Part shown: in pieces, positions 7,096-16,971 of the stretch
Layout of the letters: each line of letters begins with the position of its first letter
How positions within the stretch are numbered: position 1 is the first letter of the stretch
Origin: Collinsella sp. MSK.8.10
Lineage (GTDB): Bacteria; Actinomycetota; Coriobacteriia; Coriobacteriales; Coriobacteriaceae
NCBI RefSeq assembly: GCF_019041915.1
Contig: NZ_JAHPYF010000002.1
Coordinates: forward strand, 229,041 to 293,040
Direction: 5' to 3'
DNA: 64,000 nt
The notes under the pieces: model-generated
The model's input: the letters and a program-made list of their open reading frames with translations, nothing else
The model's database searches: none
Told to the model about the DNA's origin: nothing
Program-made: the position numbers and the translations under genes

Positions 7096-8526
7096 CTATT
7101 CGCCAAAGAACTCGTTGATCTTCTGCTCGTCGACGCCAAAGAACCACGTCAGGACAAAGCCGGCGGCATAGGCAAGCAGCATAGCGGCAACGTAGCCGAG
7201 CTGCTGGCCAGGAACGACGATCAGCAGGCCAAACAGACCGGAAACGCCCTGAGAAACCGTGCCGATGTGAAGCAGCGCCGCGAGCGCGCCGCCAAATCCG
7301 GCACCCAGGCAGGCCGTCACAAACGGACGAACGAGCGGCAGCGTAACAGCATACATCAGAGGCTCGCCCACACCCAGGATTCCAACGGGAATGGACTCTG
7401 CGACGTACTTCTTGAGCTTGGCGTTCTTGGTCTTAAAGTACAGCGCCAAACCGGCACCGACCTGGCCGCCGCCAGCCATCATAAGGATGGGAAGCAGGTA
7501 ATTGATACCCTTGGTAGCGCCGTCGGGATCGTTGAGCATAGCGTGGATCGGCGTGAGCGCCTGATGCAGGCCGACGGAAACCAGCGGCAAGAAGCCTGCC
7601 GACAGGATATAGCCGCCCAGGACGCCCAGCTTCTCGAAGATAAAGGTCAAAACGCTAAAGATGGCAGTCGTCAGCCATGCGCCAACCGGCTGGATGACGA
7701 GCATCAGAGCAAAGGCGCCGATGATGAGCACCAGCAGCGGGGACAAGAACGTGTCGAGTGCGTTGGGCATAACCTTGCGAATCTGACGCTCCATCCAGGC
7801 AAAAAATGCGCCAGCGATAAGAGCCGCGATCATGCCGCCCGCTGCAGGGTTGTACTGCGCACTGGTGAGCGGCAGCAGAATGGCAGTGGCAGGATCGGCC
7901 GCGCCAGGCGCAAGCAGGGGCATGGCGCTGTTGGCGATACACATCATGCCGGCGATGCCGCCCAGCGCAGCGGAGCCACCAAACTCACGTGCCGCGTTAT
8001 AGCCCACCAAGATGGGCAGATAGGCAAACAGGGCCCAGCCCATGGAACGAATGCCCTGGTACCACCACTCGCCTGCAAGCGCGCCTGCCGTCGAGACGTT
8101 AATGACGTTGCAGATACCGTTGATGAGGCCAGCCGCAATGATGCCGGGAAGCAGGGCGACGAAGACATTGGAAATCTTCTTGAGGAAGGCCTGAACCGGC
8201 TTGGACTCGTACTTGGCCTTCTGCGCGGCCTTGTTTGTGGCCGCAGCGTCAACCACGCTCTCGTCAGCAACGCCTTTCGCAAGGCCGGTGAGCTTGGAGA
8301 ACTCCTCGAGCACCTTATTCACCTTGCCCGGACCCAGCACGATCTGCATCGTGTCGTCCGCGACCAGGCCCATCACGCCGTCGAGTGCCTTAATGCCCTC
8401 CGTGTCGACGTTGCCCGCGTCTTTGACGGTCACGCGCAGGCGCGTCATGCACGCCGCGTTTGCGAGCACGTTGTCTTTACCGCCCAAAAGGTCCAGCAGC
8501 TTTTGAGCCAGCTCTTTGTTCGTCAT
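7096..8526 (-). CDS. murP: PTS IIBC transporter for N-acetylmuramic acid type sugar
   Basis: A 476-residue PTS permease of the glucose superfamily. Residues 1-80 are the IIB domain with the phosphorylated Cys at 26 (NAACMTRLRV). After a linker of about 35 residues follows the IIC membrane domain (from about 105) with some ten hydrophobic segments, including GEPLMYAVTLPL, a conserved IIC motif. No IIA domain is fused, as in MurP. Its place between murQ and mupG supports import and phosphorylation of MurNAc or MurNAc-GlcNAc. The ribosome site AAGGAGGAG lies just before ATG. Confidence 0.9.
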   Translation of the reverse strand: MTNKELAQKLLDLLGGKDNVLANAACMTRLRVTVKDAGNVDTEGIKALDGVMGLVADDTMQIVLGPGKVNKVLEEFSKLTGLAKGVADESVVDAAATNKAAQKAKYESKPVQAFLKKISNVFVALLPGIIAAGLINGICNVINVSTAGALAGEWWYQGIRSMGWALFAYLPILVGYNAAREFGGSAALGGIAGMMCIANSAMPLLAPGAADPATAILLPLTSAQYNPAAGGMIAALIAGAFFAWMERQIRKVMPNALDTFLSPLLVLIIGAFALMLVIQPVGAWLTTAIFSVLTFIFEKLGVLGGYILSAGFLPLVSVGLHQALTPIHAMLNDPDGATKGINYLLPILMMAGGGQVGAGLALYFKTKNAKLKKYVAESIPVGILGVGEPLMYAVTLPLVRPFVTACLGAGFGGALAALLHIGTVSQGVSGLFGLLIVVPGQQLGYVAAMLLAYAAGFVLTWFFGVDEQKINEFFGE

Positions 8527-8583
8527 AACTCCTCCTTGTATTGGGTATCTCGTCTGGATGTCATATCAGCTCACGCCGCACAC

Positions 8584-9507
<924 letters not shown>

Positions 9508-9517
9508 TTCTTTCACC

Positions 9518-10369
9518 TCATCTTTCCTGTTTCTCGATGTAGTTTTGCTTAATGACATGCGTCGCCCGTTCGTAGTCGCTGGCAACGTAAGCAGCGTACA
9601 GGGCATCGACAACCATAAGCTGGGCCATACGCGAAGCCATGGCACCGCTGCGGACCAAGGGTTCACTCGCAGCGACGCCGAGCACGGCATCGGCCATGGT
9701 GGCAAGCTTGGATGATCCATCTACTTTGGTCACGGCCACAACGGGACAGTTGTGACGTTGAGCCTCGGCGGTGCAGTCCAGCACCTCTTGCGTCAAGCCC
9801 GAGTAGCTAAAGGCGATTGCCATATCGCCCTCATGCATGTTCTTGGCACACAAGAGCTGATCATGCCAGTCGTCGTACAGATGGCACTCTTTGTCGACAC
9901 GCATGAGCTTTTGCGCCAGATCGTGCGCGACCAAACGAGAGGCACCGATACCGAACAGATTGACCGCGCGTGCCCGCTTAAGATGGGCCGCGCATCGCTC
10001 CAAGACGGTGTAATCGAGCGTTCGCGCCGTCGCTTCGATCGTGCGCACGTTGCTTTTCATCACCTTCCCCACAATGCGTTCGACGCTGTCATCCATGGAG
10101 ATGTCCTCGAGGGCAACGTCTTTCTTGTCACCCAAGATCGCCAGCTCGGCAATCAGTTCGCGCTGGAACTCCTTGTAGCCCGCAAAACCCAAGCGCTTGC
10201 AAAAGCGCAAAATGCTCGAGGGCGAGGAGAATGTGGCATCGGCAAGACCGCGGACGGACAGCCCAACCACCTCGTGCGGATGAGCGCTTACATATGCGAT
10301 GACATTGCGTTCCGCCGGGCTCGCGCTGAGCTCACGCTCGCGAAGCCGTAAAAGCAATCCGTTTGCCAT
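9518..10369 (-). CDS. murR: RpiR/MurR-family transcriptional regulator
   Basis: A 283-residue regulator: an N-terminal RpiR helix-turn-helix (about residues 10-75, with ATFSSPSSILRFCKRLG as the recognition region) and a C-terminal SIS sugar-phosphate domain (about 120-255, GIGASRLVAHDL and AFSYSGLTQE). It heads the MurNAc operon and probably senses MurNAc-6-phosphate. The ATG at 10369 follows GGAGGTG by 7 bases; the GTG three codons earlier overlaps that site and is rejected. An inverted repeat upstream (10408-10458) is a candidate operator. Confidence 0.9.
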   Translation of the reverse strand: MANGLLLRLRERELSASPAERNVIAYVSAHPHEVVGLSVRGLADATFSSPSSILRFCKRLGFAGYKEFQRELIAELAILGDKKDVALEDISMDDSVERIVGKVMKSNVRTIEATARTLDYTVLERCAAHLKRARAVNLFGIGASRLVAHDLAQKLMRVDKECHLYDDWHDQLLCAKNMHEGDMAIAFSYSGLTQEVLDCTAEAQRHNCPVVAVTKVDGSSKLATMADAVLGVAASEPLVRSGAMASRMAQLMVVDALYAAYVASDYERATHVIKQNYIEKQER

Positions 10370-10407
10370 CTCAAACACCTCCGTTGAAAAGAATTAAAGA
10401 CCAACGA

Positions 10408-10458
10408 ACGATTCGTACCGGATACAAACAGCTTTTACGGTACATTGTGCCGAATCGT
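10408..10458. promoter_or_regulatory. Inverted repeat upstream of murR (candidate operator)
   Basis: Nested palindromes: ACGATTCG (10408-10415) with CGAATCGT (10451-10458), and inside them GTACCG (10415-10420) with CGGTAC (10438-10443). The position 39 bases ahead of murR suits an autoregulatory MurR site, but no comparison was possible. Confidence 0.45.
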
Positions 10459-10573
10459 GGCGCACAAAGGGCGAACGTTCTACCGCTCGCCCCTCAAATC
10501 CGACCGCTCGGAAATACACGCGACACAAAATAATTCAACAAGGTCGCATTATCGGAAACGGTTTTGTTACCGG

Positions 10574-11155
10574 CTAGCGCCTCGCATGGGCGCCGATCGG
10601 CCGAGTCGCATGGCGCACCAACGTCGCTGCCAGCAATACCAACAGCATGGCGGTGATATAGCCCGCAGCATCGAATCCTAAATCGATAACGTCGAAATGC
10701 CTGCCGGGAACAAAGATCTTATGTACCTGATCGCCAACGGAGCAGGCGGCGCAAAAGAGCAATACGGGCACGCAACGGGAGCATACGCTCCACGGACGCC
10801 TGGAAAAGCAAACCACGACCACCGAGGCGAACAATCCGACGAAGAAAAACTCTACGGTATGGGCAACGCGACGGACGTTCGCGCCCACCCACATGCGAAT
10901 GGAAGCAAGTCGGCCAGACCGGACATTCGAGGCAGCCGAATCGGTGCCCCCGGTCATTCCGTTCTCCGTCTGGGCTTCACCCGTGGCATCGGCAGCCTGA
11001 ACGCCCGTAGCCTGACCCTCCACCACACGCGCGGTGGACTCGCTCAGCAACGACGTCTCCACCGCATTTTGCTCCGTCAGCACCCAGATGCCCGCCAGCG
11101 TTACAGCGAACAGAACGATCGCGGTCCATCCGATTATTTGTTTTACGCGCGCCAA
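10574..11155 (-). CDS. VanZ-like membrane protein
   Basis: A 193-residue membrane protein with an N-terminal transmembrane helix, a polar Thr/Gly/Ala-rich stretch of about 55 residues, then three more hydrophobic helices. VanZ-family marks are HTVEFFFVGLF, the VHKIFVPGRHFDVIDLG segment and a final GYITAMLL helix. VanZ proteins are linked to low-level teicoplanin resistance, but most members have unknown roles; no van genes are nearby. Translation probably starts at TTG (11155), with AGGAGG 7 bases upstream. Confidence 0.8.
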   Translation of the reverse strand: MARVKQIIGWTAIVLFAVTLAGIWVLTEQNAVETSLLSESTARVVEGQATGVQAADATGEAQTENGMTGGTDSAASNVRSGRLASIRMWVGANVRRVAHTVEFFFVGLFASVVVVCFSRRPWSVCSRCVPVLLFCAACSVGDQVHKIFVPGRHFDVIDLGFDAAGYITAMLLVLLAATLVRHATRPIGAHARR

Positions 11156-11260
11156 GGGCCAACCTCCTTTTTTTGAATATCAGCGAGTGTAGCCCCAAAT
11201 GACATCGTCACCGTATCAAAATTTGAATCGCAACAGGAAGCGACAAAGCGACTCAAACCC

Positions 11261-11866
11261 CTACCCCGCCTCGCGCATCCAGCGATCGAACGTCCCCACG
11301 CACACGCCCAGGCACTTTGCTGCCTGGCTGCGGGTAATATCGCCTGCCTCATAGCTATCGCGCACCAACTCAAACTGAGGAGGGCACGGCTTGCGAGGTC
11401 GACCGAAACGGACCCCTCGCGCCCGCGCCGCCGCAATTCCCTCCGCCTGGCGCCGATGGATATTCTCGCGCTCCACCTGCGCCACGTAGCTCAGCAGTTG
11501 CAGCACAATATCGGCAATCAGGGTGTTGGTCACATCCGGCGCGCCGCTGGCCCTGACGCGCGTGTCAAGCAATGGCATGTCCAACACCACAATGGCAACC
11601 CCGAGCTCCTTGGTAATGCGCCGCCATTCTTCAAGAATCTCGGAGTAATTACGACCAAGTCGGTCGATAGAAAGAACCACCAGCACGTCCCCGTCTCCCA
11701 GGACGTGCAGCAGCTCGCGATAACGCGGTCGATCGAAGTCCTTGCCGCTCGCATGGTCGGCATAAATATTCGCCGAGCCCACGCCATAGGCGCCCAGCGC
11801 ATCCAGCTGCCGATTAAGGTTCTGATCGCGCGAACTCACCCGCGCATAACCGTACACCGTCGCCAT
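11261..11866 (-). CDS. Serine recombinase (resolvase/invertase family)
   Basis: A 201-residue small serine recombinase. The N-terminal catalytic domain has YGYARVSSRDQN with the nucleophilic Ser near residue 9, IDRLGRNYSEI, and RENIHRRQAEGI at the start of the long E helix; the last 45 residues contain a helix-turn-helix (ITRSQAAKCLGVCVGTFDRWM). The family performs DNA inversion or resolution by double-strand exchange. The start at 11866 has GGGATGAG upstream. No partner genes or cargo are visible, though a palindrome lies just upstream (11889-11927). It may be a phase-variation invertase acting elsewhere or a mobile-element remnant. Confidence 0.9.
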   Translation of the reverse strand: MATVYGYARVSSRDQNLNRQLDALGAYGVGSANIYADHASGKDFDRPRYRELLHVLGDGDVLVVLSIDRLGRNYSEILEEWRRITKELGVAIVVLDMPLLDTRVRASGAPDVTNTLIADIVLQLLSYVAQVERENIHRRQAEGIAAARARGVRFGRPRKPCPPQFELVRDSYEAGDITRSQAAKCLGVCVGTFDRWMREAG

Positions 11867-11888
11867 CTCATCCCCGCTTTCTTGTATA

Positions 11889-11927
11889 CCTGCCAAAAAG
11901 GGACAGGTTTATTTTGGTAGGTTTTAC
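11889..11927. repeat. Palindromic repeat family C, copy 1
   Basis: CCTGCCAAAA and TTTTGGTAGG flank a core of AGGGACAGGTTTA. A near copy sits at 24096-24134. It lies directly upstream of the serine recombinase start. Confidence 0.75.
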
Positions 11928-11986
11928 CTCTCAAATAGCAGGTAAGCGGGCGGCCGAGCAGACGGCAAGGTAGCCACGATTCAAAT

Positions 11987-12018
11987 GCGGAGGGCGGTCC
12001 CGAAAGACCGCCCTCCGC
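11987..12018 (-). terminator. Terminator-like hairpin after rnr
   Basis: Perfect 13-base stem GCGGAGGGCGGTC / GACCGCCCTCCGC with a 6-base loop, 26 bases past the rnr stop. The following minus-strand sequence (ATTTGAATC) is only weakly T-rich. Confidence 0.65.
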
Positions 12019-12043
12019 TCTCCCGCCACGAGTCGGGATTTGG

Positions 12044-14179
12044 CTAATGGATAAGCTTAAAGTCCAAGTGCCCACGCGTGGTATTGACGCGCGAGACCTC
12101 GATAATCACGCGCTGGCCCAGTTCATAGTGAGTCCCCGTGTCGGCGCCCGTCAGCGTAAGCGCGTCCTCGTCGAACTCGAACCACTCGTTGCCCAGGCTC
12201 TTGATCGAAACCAAGCCTTCGACCTGCGTTAAATCCAAGCGCACAAAGAGGCCCATGCTGCTAACCCAAGAGACGGTTCCGGCATAGCGCTCGCCCAGAC
12301 GGTCCTCATAGTACTGGGCAATCTTGATCTTTTGCGTCGCATGGCTGGCGGCATCTGCCGCGCGCTCGGCATCGCTGCATGCGCGGCAGATCTGCGGCAG
12401 AATGCGCGGCAGCGACTCGCGCCCCTTGCCGATCAGCCGCGGCGTACGGACCAAGGCGTCCTTGCCGCCGAGCTGCTCATAGGCCAACTGCAGTTTGAGC
12501 ACGCGGTGCACCACCAGATCGGGATAGCGACGGATGGGACTCGTAAAGTGACAGTAGCACGGCGCGGCGAGCGCAAAGTGGCCCTCGTTGCGCGGCTTGT
12601 ACAGCGCACGCTGCATGCTGCGCAGAAGCAGTGTATTGACGAGCGGTGCGTTTGCCGTACCGGCAGCAGCATCAACTGCAGCCTGCAGCTCATCGGGACT
12701 TCCCAGGGCAATACCGGCCGCGCGGCGATCATCGATGATGCCCAGCTGCGCCAACGCCACGGCGGCACCGTGCAGGCTATCGGGACTGGGATCATCGTGC
12801 ACGCGATAGCAAGCCTCAATGTCGCGGTCGGCCAGCCACTCGGCCACGCACTCGTTGGCGAGCAGCATGGCCTCCTCGATTAGCGACGTGGCGCACGAGC
12901 GCTCGCGGGCCACGATCTGCACGGGCACACCGTCCTCGTCCAAGAGCGCGCGGATCTCGGCCGTATCAAAGTCGACCGAACCGCGCGCGCGACGAATGCG
13001 GCGGCGGAGCTCCGCAAGCTCGTTGGCGGCAACCAAAAAATCACCCAGGTCGACGTTATAGCCGCGGGCTGCTTCTTCGCATGCAAGCCCACGCTCAAGC
13101 GCCTCCTCGCGCGAGGCCTCGGCAGCCGCAACATCCTCGGCGGCACCCTCCAGCACCCCATACTCCACCGCGCCGGCACGCACCAGCAGCGCCTCGGCGC
13201 CGTCATAGTCCATACGCACACGCGAGCGAATCACGCTGGGGTACGGATCGTAATGCCGCACGCGACCCTGCGCATCGAGCTCGATATCGACGGTAAACGC
13301 AAGACGGTTCTCGTCAGGGCGAAGCGAGCACAGGTCACAGGACAGGCGTTCGGGCAGCATGGGAAGCACGCGATCGGCCAGATACACCGATGTCGTACGA
13401 TGGCGAGCCTCAAGATCGATATGCCCGTCCCAAGCCACATAGTGTGAAACGTCGGCGATATGCACGCCCAGCTTGTAGCCACCCTCGGGCGTGCGCTCCA
13501 GCGAAATGGCATCGTCAAAGTCGCGCGCGTCGACCGGGTCGATCGTGATGACAAAGCGGTCACGCAGATCGCGGCGGAGCGGGTCCTTAAGCGCCGCAGA
13601 CACATCGAGCGAAAGCCCCTCGGCCTCGTCCAGCGCGGCCTCGGGATAGCTATCGGTATAGCCGTAACGCGCCATCACATATTGAACGCCCAAATCGGGC
13701 GCGTCATCTCCGCCAATGCGGCGTTCGATCGTCACGGTGCCCGATTCCAGGCGCGTCGGGTAGGTCAAAATGCGCGCGACAACGGCATCACCCGGGTGGA
13801 CGCCTAGACGATCCGCCGAGGTATCCTCGGGCAGAATGAAGAAGTCGGCCTTCAGGCGCGAATCGAGCGGCTCGATCACACCGAGCGGACCAGCGGTCTG
13901 GTACGTACCCACCACGCTTATGGCTGCGCGCTCAACCACACCTTCGATCACGGCGCGCCGCTCACCGTGCGGGCTGTTCTTTATGCTCACGGCAACGGTA
14001 TCGCCATCCATGATCTCGCGCTTACCGCGGCCCATGACCTTGTAGTCGCCGTTTTCGGTTACAACGTAGGCGCTATGCTCATGGAGCTGCACGCGCCCGG
14101 TCAGGCTCGGACGGCGTTCGCTGCGCACCGGCCCGCGCTTATTGCGAGCTCCACGCTTATGCTTGTTATTGCGCCCCAT
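12044..14179 (-). CDS. rnr: Ribonuclease R
   Basis: A 711-residue RNase II/RNB-family 3'-5' exoribonuclease. It has a basic N-terminus, cold-shock domains (about 25-150), and the RNB catalytic domain from about 200 with the acidic motif IDPVDARDFDD (D214, D220, D222, D223), PMLPERLS and LRPDENRLAFT; a C-terminal S1 domain starts near residue 625 (YAGTVSWVSSMGLFV). It degrades structured RNA and acts with SmpB/tmRNA in ribosome rescue. The ATG follows AAGGAGG. It follows ftsX, separated by a terminator. Confidence 0.95.
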   Translation of the reverse strand: MGRNNKHKRGARNKRGPVRSERRPSLTGRVQLHEHSAYVVTENGDYKVMGRGKREIMDGDTVAVSIKNSPHGERRAVIEGVVERAAISVVGTYQTAGPLGVIEPLDSRLKADFFILPEDTSADRLGVHPGDAVVARILTYPTRLESGTVTIERRIGGDDAPDLGVQYVMARYGYTDSYPEAALDEAEGLSLDVSAALKDPLRRDLRDRFVITIDPVDARDFDDAISLERTPEGGYKLGVHIADVSHYVAWDGHIDLEARHRTTSVYLADRVLPMLPERLSCDLCSLRPDENRLAFTVDIELDAQGRVRHYDPYPSVIRSRVRMDYDGAEALLVRAGAVEYGVLEGAAEDVAAAEASREEALERGLACEEAARGYNVDLGDFLVAANELAELRRRIRRARGSVDFDTAEIRALLDEDGVPVQIVARERSCATSLIEEAMLLANECVAEWLADRDIEACYRVHDDPSPDSLHGAAVALAQLGIIDDRRAAGIALGSPDELQAAVDAAAGTANAPLVNTLLLRSMQRALYKPRNEGHFALAAPCYCHFTSPIRRYPDLVVHRVLKLQLAYEQLGGKDALVRTPRLIGKGRESLPRILPQICRACSDAERAADAASHATQKIKIAQYYEDRLGERYAGTVSWVSSMGLFVRLDLTQVEGLVSIKSLGNEWFEFDEDALTLTGADTGTHYELGQRVIIEVSRVNTTRGHLDFKLIH

Positions 14180-14264
14180 GGCGCCTCCTTGCTATCAATT
14201 GCCGTTTACATCCCAAGAGTCTACCCAAATGATTCGCTTTCCTGCCGTCCCCTAGGGATCAAAA

Positions 14265-14294
14265 AACGGGCCGCCCCATAAGAGACGACCCGTT
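14265..14294 (-). terminator. Terminator of ftsEX
   Basis: On the minus strand AACGGGTCG and CGGCCCGTT pair and are followed by TTTTTG; it sits 25 bases after the ftsX stop. Confidence 0.75.
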
Positions 14295-14318
14295 GGAAGG
14301 GGTGAATTCCAGGCATGC

Positions 14319-15239
14319 CTACACGCGCAGGTAGCGACGCATGGCGATGGCAGAACCAAAGAGACCGATAACCACACCGACCAGGATCAGCGCAGCATAG
14401 GTCACCAGGTAGTACTGCATCGGCAGGGCAAACGACATCCAGCCGATGCTCTCCTGCAGACGCGGAATCATCAGATTGCGCAGCAGCTCCAGAACGCCGA
14501 TGGAAAGCAGCGAGCCCAAAATGGCCTGCAGTACGCCCTCGGTGATAAACGGGCCGCGAATGAAGCCGTTGCTGGCGCCGACCAGACGCATAATCGCAAT
14601 CTCACGACGACGCGCCGTGATGGATAGGCGAATCGTGTTGTTGATGAAGATGAATGCGATAAAGGTCAGAAGGCCAACGAGCACCACGGCGGCGATGCGG
14701 ATGTAGTTGGTCACCTGGAACAGGCGGCTCACTTCCTCTTGGCCGTACAGCACGCTCGCGTTGACGTCGCCGTCATCCGCGATCTTCTGGAAGTCGGCGT
14801 TCTTCTTGAGCTTCTCTGCCGTGCTTTCGACCTTGGACGGATCGTCCATCTCAATTGCAAACGAAGCCGGCAGCGGGTTCTGGCCATCGAGCGCGCTCAT
14901 GGTGGCGTCGGCGTTGCCCGACATCTTGCTCGTATACTCGGCCAGCGCGTCGTCCTTGTCCTTATAGGTCACGGACTTGACGTTATTCCACGTCTTAAGC
15001 TCGGCCTCAAAAGCCTGAACATCGGCCTGATCGGCGTCATCGCTAATGAACGCGTTGATGACAACCTGATCCTCGACGGTGCCGATCACGGAGTTCAGCA
15101 TCGCGGAGCCCATGATGAACAGGCCGATGATAAACAGCGAAAGGAAGATCGTGATGACGGCGCCGAGCGAGGTAGTCCAGTTACGGAAGAAGTGGCTGAT
15201 TGCCTCTTTGAAGGAGTAGCCCACGTTAGTTGGTGCCAT
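14319..15239 (-). CDS. ftsX: Cell division protein FtsX
   Basis: A 306-residue membrane partner of FtsE. A cytoplasmic N-terminus (SFKEAISHFFRNW) leads into TM1 (about 25-50), an extracytoplasmic loop of about 110 residues, and a C-terminal bundle of three helices separated by the conserved cytoplasmic SITARRREIAIMRLVGAS segment typical of FtsX. With FtsE it couples divisome activity to peptidoglycan hydrolase activation. Its start lies 14 bases inside the end of ftsE, so the two are translationally coupled. Confidence 0.95.
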   Translation of the reverse strand: MAPTNVGYSFKEAISHFFRNWTTSLGAVITIFLSLFIIGLFIMGSAMLNSVIGTVEDQVVINAFISDDADQADVQAFEAELKTWNNVKSVTYKDKDDALAEYTSKMSGNADATMSALDGQNPLPASFAIEMDDPSKVESTAEKLKKNADFQKIADDGDVNASVLYGQEEVSRLFQVTNYIRIAAVVLVGLLTFIAFIFINNTIRLSITARRREIAIMRLVGASNGFIRGPFITEGVLQAILGSLLSIGVLELLRNLMIPRLQESIGWMSFALPMQYYLVTYAALILVGVVIGLFGSAIAMRRYLRV

Positions 15240-16446
15240 AGTTGCCGTAACCTCCCCTCTCCTGGTCGCGGATAACGTGGCCGCCCTCGAGGGCGATCAC
15301 GCGACGGTGCATGCTATCGACCATCTCGCGGTCGTGCGTGGCGACGATCACGGTGGTGCCGGTGCGGTTAATGCGCTCGAGCAGCTTCATGATGCCCAGC
15401 GAGATCGCCGGGTCGAGGTTACCCGTGGGCTCGTCGCAGATCAGCAGCGGCGGACGGTTGACCATAGCGCGGGCGACAGCAACGCGCTGCTGCTCGCCAC
15501 CGGAAAGCTGGTCGGGCAGCGAGTCCATCTGATCGGCTAGACCGACCAGACGCAGTACCTCGGGCACCTGGCTGCGAATGACGCCCTTGGGCTTGCCGAT
15601 GCACTGCAGAGCAAACGCCACGTTTTCGTAGGCGGTTTTTTGCGGCAGGAGCTTAAAGTCCTGGAACACGGCGCCAATCTGGCGGCGCAGGAACGGAACC
15701 TTGCGGTTCTTGATCTTCATGAGGTCCTGACCGGCAACCAGGATGCGGCCGCTCGTCGGCTTGACGTCACGGTTGAGCGTCGACAGCAGCGTGGTCTTAC
15801 CCGAGCCGGAGTGACCGACCAGAAAGACGAACTCGCCCGGATAGATCTCGATGTTGATGTCGTCGAGTGCAGGCTTGTTGGGCTGTGCCGGATAGATCTT
15901 GGTGACATGCTCCATAAGGATGACGGGCTCGACACCGGCCTGCTTGGCCATCTTCTTGCGGCTGGCCTGCGGATCGATGGGCGCAAACACCGACGTAAAA
16001 TCGGGGTTGTTGAGCGCGTTATCGAGGCTTGCGACCTCGGCTGCCTGATCGCTCTCGACCACCGGGGCAGCAGGCTGCGTGGGATCGGGAATAGCGGCAA
16101 AGAGGCCAGACTGCGCAGGCTGAGGAACCGGCGTCGCAGGGGCCATGGGGTCGGGAATGCCGGCCATGGTAGGCTGCGGCGTGGCGGCGCCAGCCTGAGG
16201 CTGCTCCACGCGAGCGGTCACGGCCTGAACGGGCTCAAAACCCGCCGTGCCGGAAAGCGCGACATCGCTGGTGGGATTGTAGGCAAAGGGATCGGATGCC
16301 GGCTGTGCCTGATCTGCCGGCTGAGCGGGAGCCTGAGCAACAGGCTGGCCCTCTGAATCCGGAGTGGCGAAACGACTGCCCTGGACGCCCGTCTGCGTCT
16401 TGGGGGCATCATCGCCCGCACCGGAGGTACGGAAGTGGTTACCCAC
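15226..16446 (-). CDS. ftsE: FtsE cell-division ATPase with long disordered N-terminal extension
   Basis: A 406-residue ABC ATPase; FtsE is normally about 220-230 residues. The ABC domain begins near residue 174: Walker A GHSGSGKTT (211-219), Q-loop VFQDFKLLP, signature LSGGEQQR, Walker B LLICDEP, and the H-loop ATHDREM. Residues 1-170 are a Pro/Ala/Gln-rich low-complexity tail with no membrane helix. The long form is probably translated, since GTG at 16446 has AAGGAG 5 bases upstream. No prfB precedes it, unlike many actinobacteria. The extension could be a docking or regulatory tail facing the cytoplasm. Confidence 0.92.
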   Translation of the reverse strand: MGNHFRTSGAGDDAPKTQTGVQGSRFATPDSEGQPVAQAPAQPADQAQPASDPFAYNPTSDVALSGTAGFEPVQAVTARVEQPQAGAATPQPTMAGIPDPMAPATPVPQPAQSGLFAAIPDPTQPAAPVVESDQAAEVASLDNALNNPDFTSVFAPIDPQASRKKMAKQAGVEPVILMEHVTKIYPAQPNKPALDDINIEIYPGEFVFLVGHSGSGKTTLLSTLNRDVKPTSGRILVAGQDLMKIKNRKVPFLRRQIGAVFQDFKLLPQKTAYENVAFALQCIGKPKGVIRSQVPEVLRLVGLADQMDSLPDQLSGGEQQRVAVARAMVNRPPLLICDEPTGNLDPAISLGIMKLLERINRTGTTVIVATHDREMVDSMHRRVIALEGGHVIRDQERGGYGNYGTN

Positions 16447-16550
16447 TGGTGCTCCTTATCGTCGTGCGTTTAAACTACATGAGCGCTTTGTATTTTAGCA
16501 GCATTAGCTTTACTGCACATAAGAAGCATGGCGGGGTTTGGGTCTCACCG

Positions 16551-16671
16551 GCCGGGCACAGGGTTACTCTCCAAATCGTCCTCGGACATGTCGGAGCCCC
16601 CGCTGCGCGCTTCGCGCGGCAGGGGCTCCTCCGTCCTGCGGAAAGATTTGGAGAGTAACCCTGTGCCCGGC
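16551..16671. repeat. Long 121-bp palindrome
   Basis: A perfect 27-base outer stem: 16551-16577 (GCCGGGCACAGGGTTACTCT...) against 16645-16671. Inside is a second stem, GGAGCCCC with GGGGCTCC, capped by a GCGCGCTTCGCGC mini-hairpin. Weak pairing continues outward to about 16547-16678. Such a structure could be a REP-like element, a strong transcription barrier or a small element with conserved ends. Confidence 0.85.
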
Positions 16672-16801
16672 CTGCGGTAACTAAGGGGTCGCCGCATTTC
16701 TATTAGGTGCAGCAAATGCATACTTGGGAGGGTCTGAATTGCACTTTGTTGGGATGGGCCCTTATCCCAATAGAAATCCTGCTTGATACGGCCTCTTTAG
16801 A

Positions 16802-16868
16802 AGTTGCGGTGAAATAGGGACTGTTTTAGCAGTTAAAAGCCCTAATCAGTCCTTATTTCACCGCAACT
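16802..16868. repeat. 67-bp palindromic repeat family A, copy 2
   Basis: Begins AGTTGCGGTGAAATAGGGAC and ends CCTTATTTCACCGCAACT; same length as the other three copies, with a divergent middle. Confidence 0.9.
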
Positions 16869-16872
16869 GAAA

Positions 16873-16901
16873 CAGGGGCGCTCTCCAAGAGAGCGCCCCT
16901 G
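16873..16901 (-). terminator. Terminator after the transketolase genes
   Basis: CAGGGGCGCTCTC and GAGAGCGCCCCTG form a perfect 13-base stem with a tiny loop; the minus strand continues TTTC. It lies about 70 bases past the transketolase stop. Confidence 0.7.
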
Positions 16902-16971
16902 CCGGGTTTCCATAGTACTGGCGAAGCAGTTTTATAGTTCTGGCGAAGCAGTCCTTGAGATCCGTCTTGCC

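Larger units (their letters stand above)
16447..16971. other. 525-base intergenic region with stacked hairpins
   Basis: No gene is seen. From right to left the region holds a terminator hairpin after the transketolase genes (16873-16901), a copy of the 67-bp palindrome (16802-16868), about 120 bases of unassigned sequence, and a very large palindrome (16551-16671), then the ftsE leader. Confidence 0.6.
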
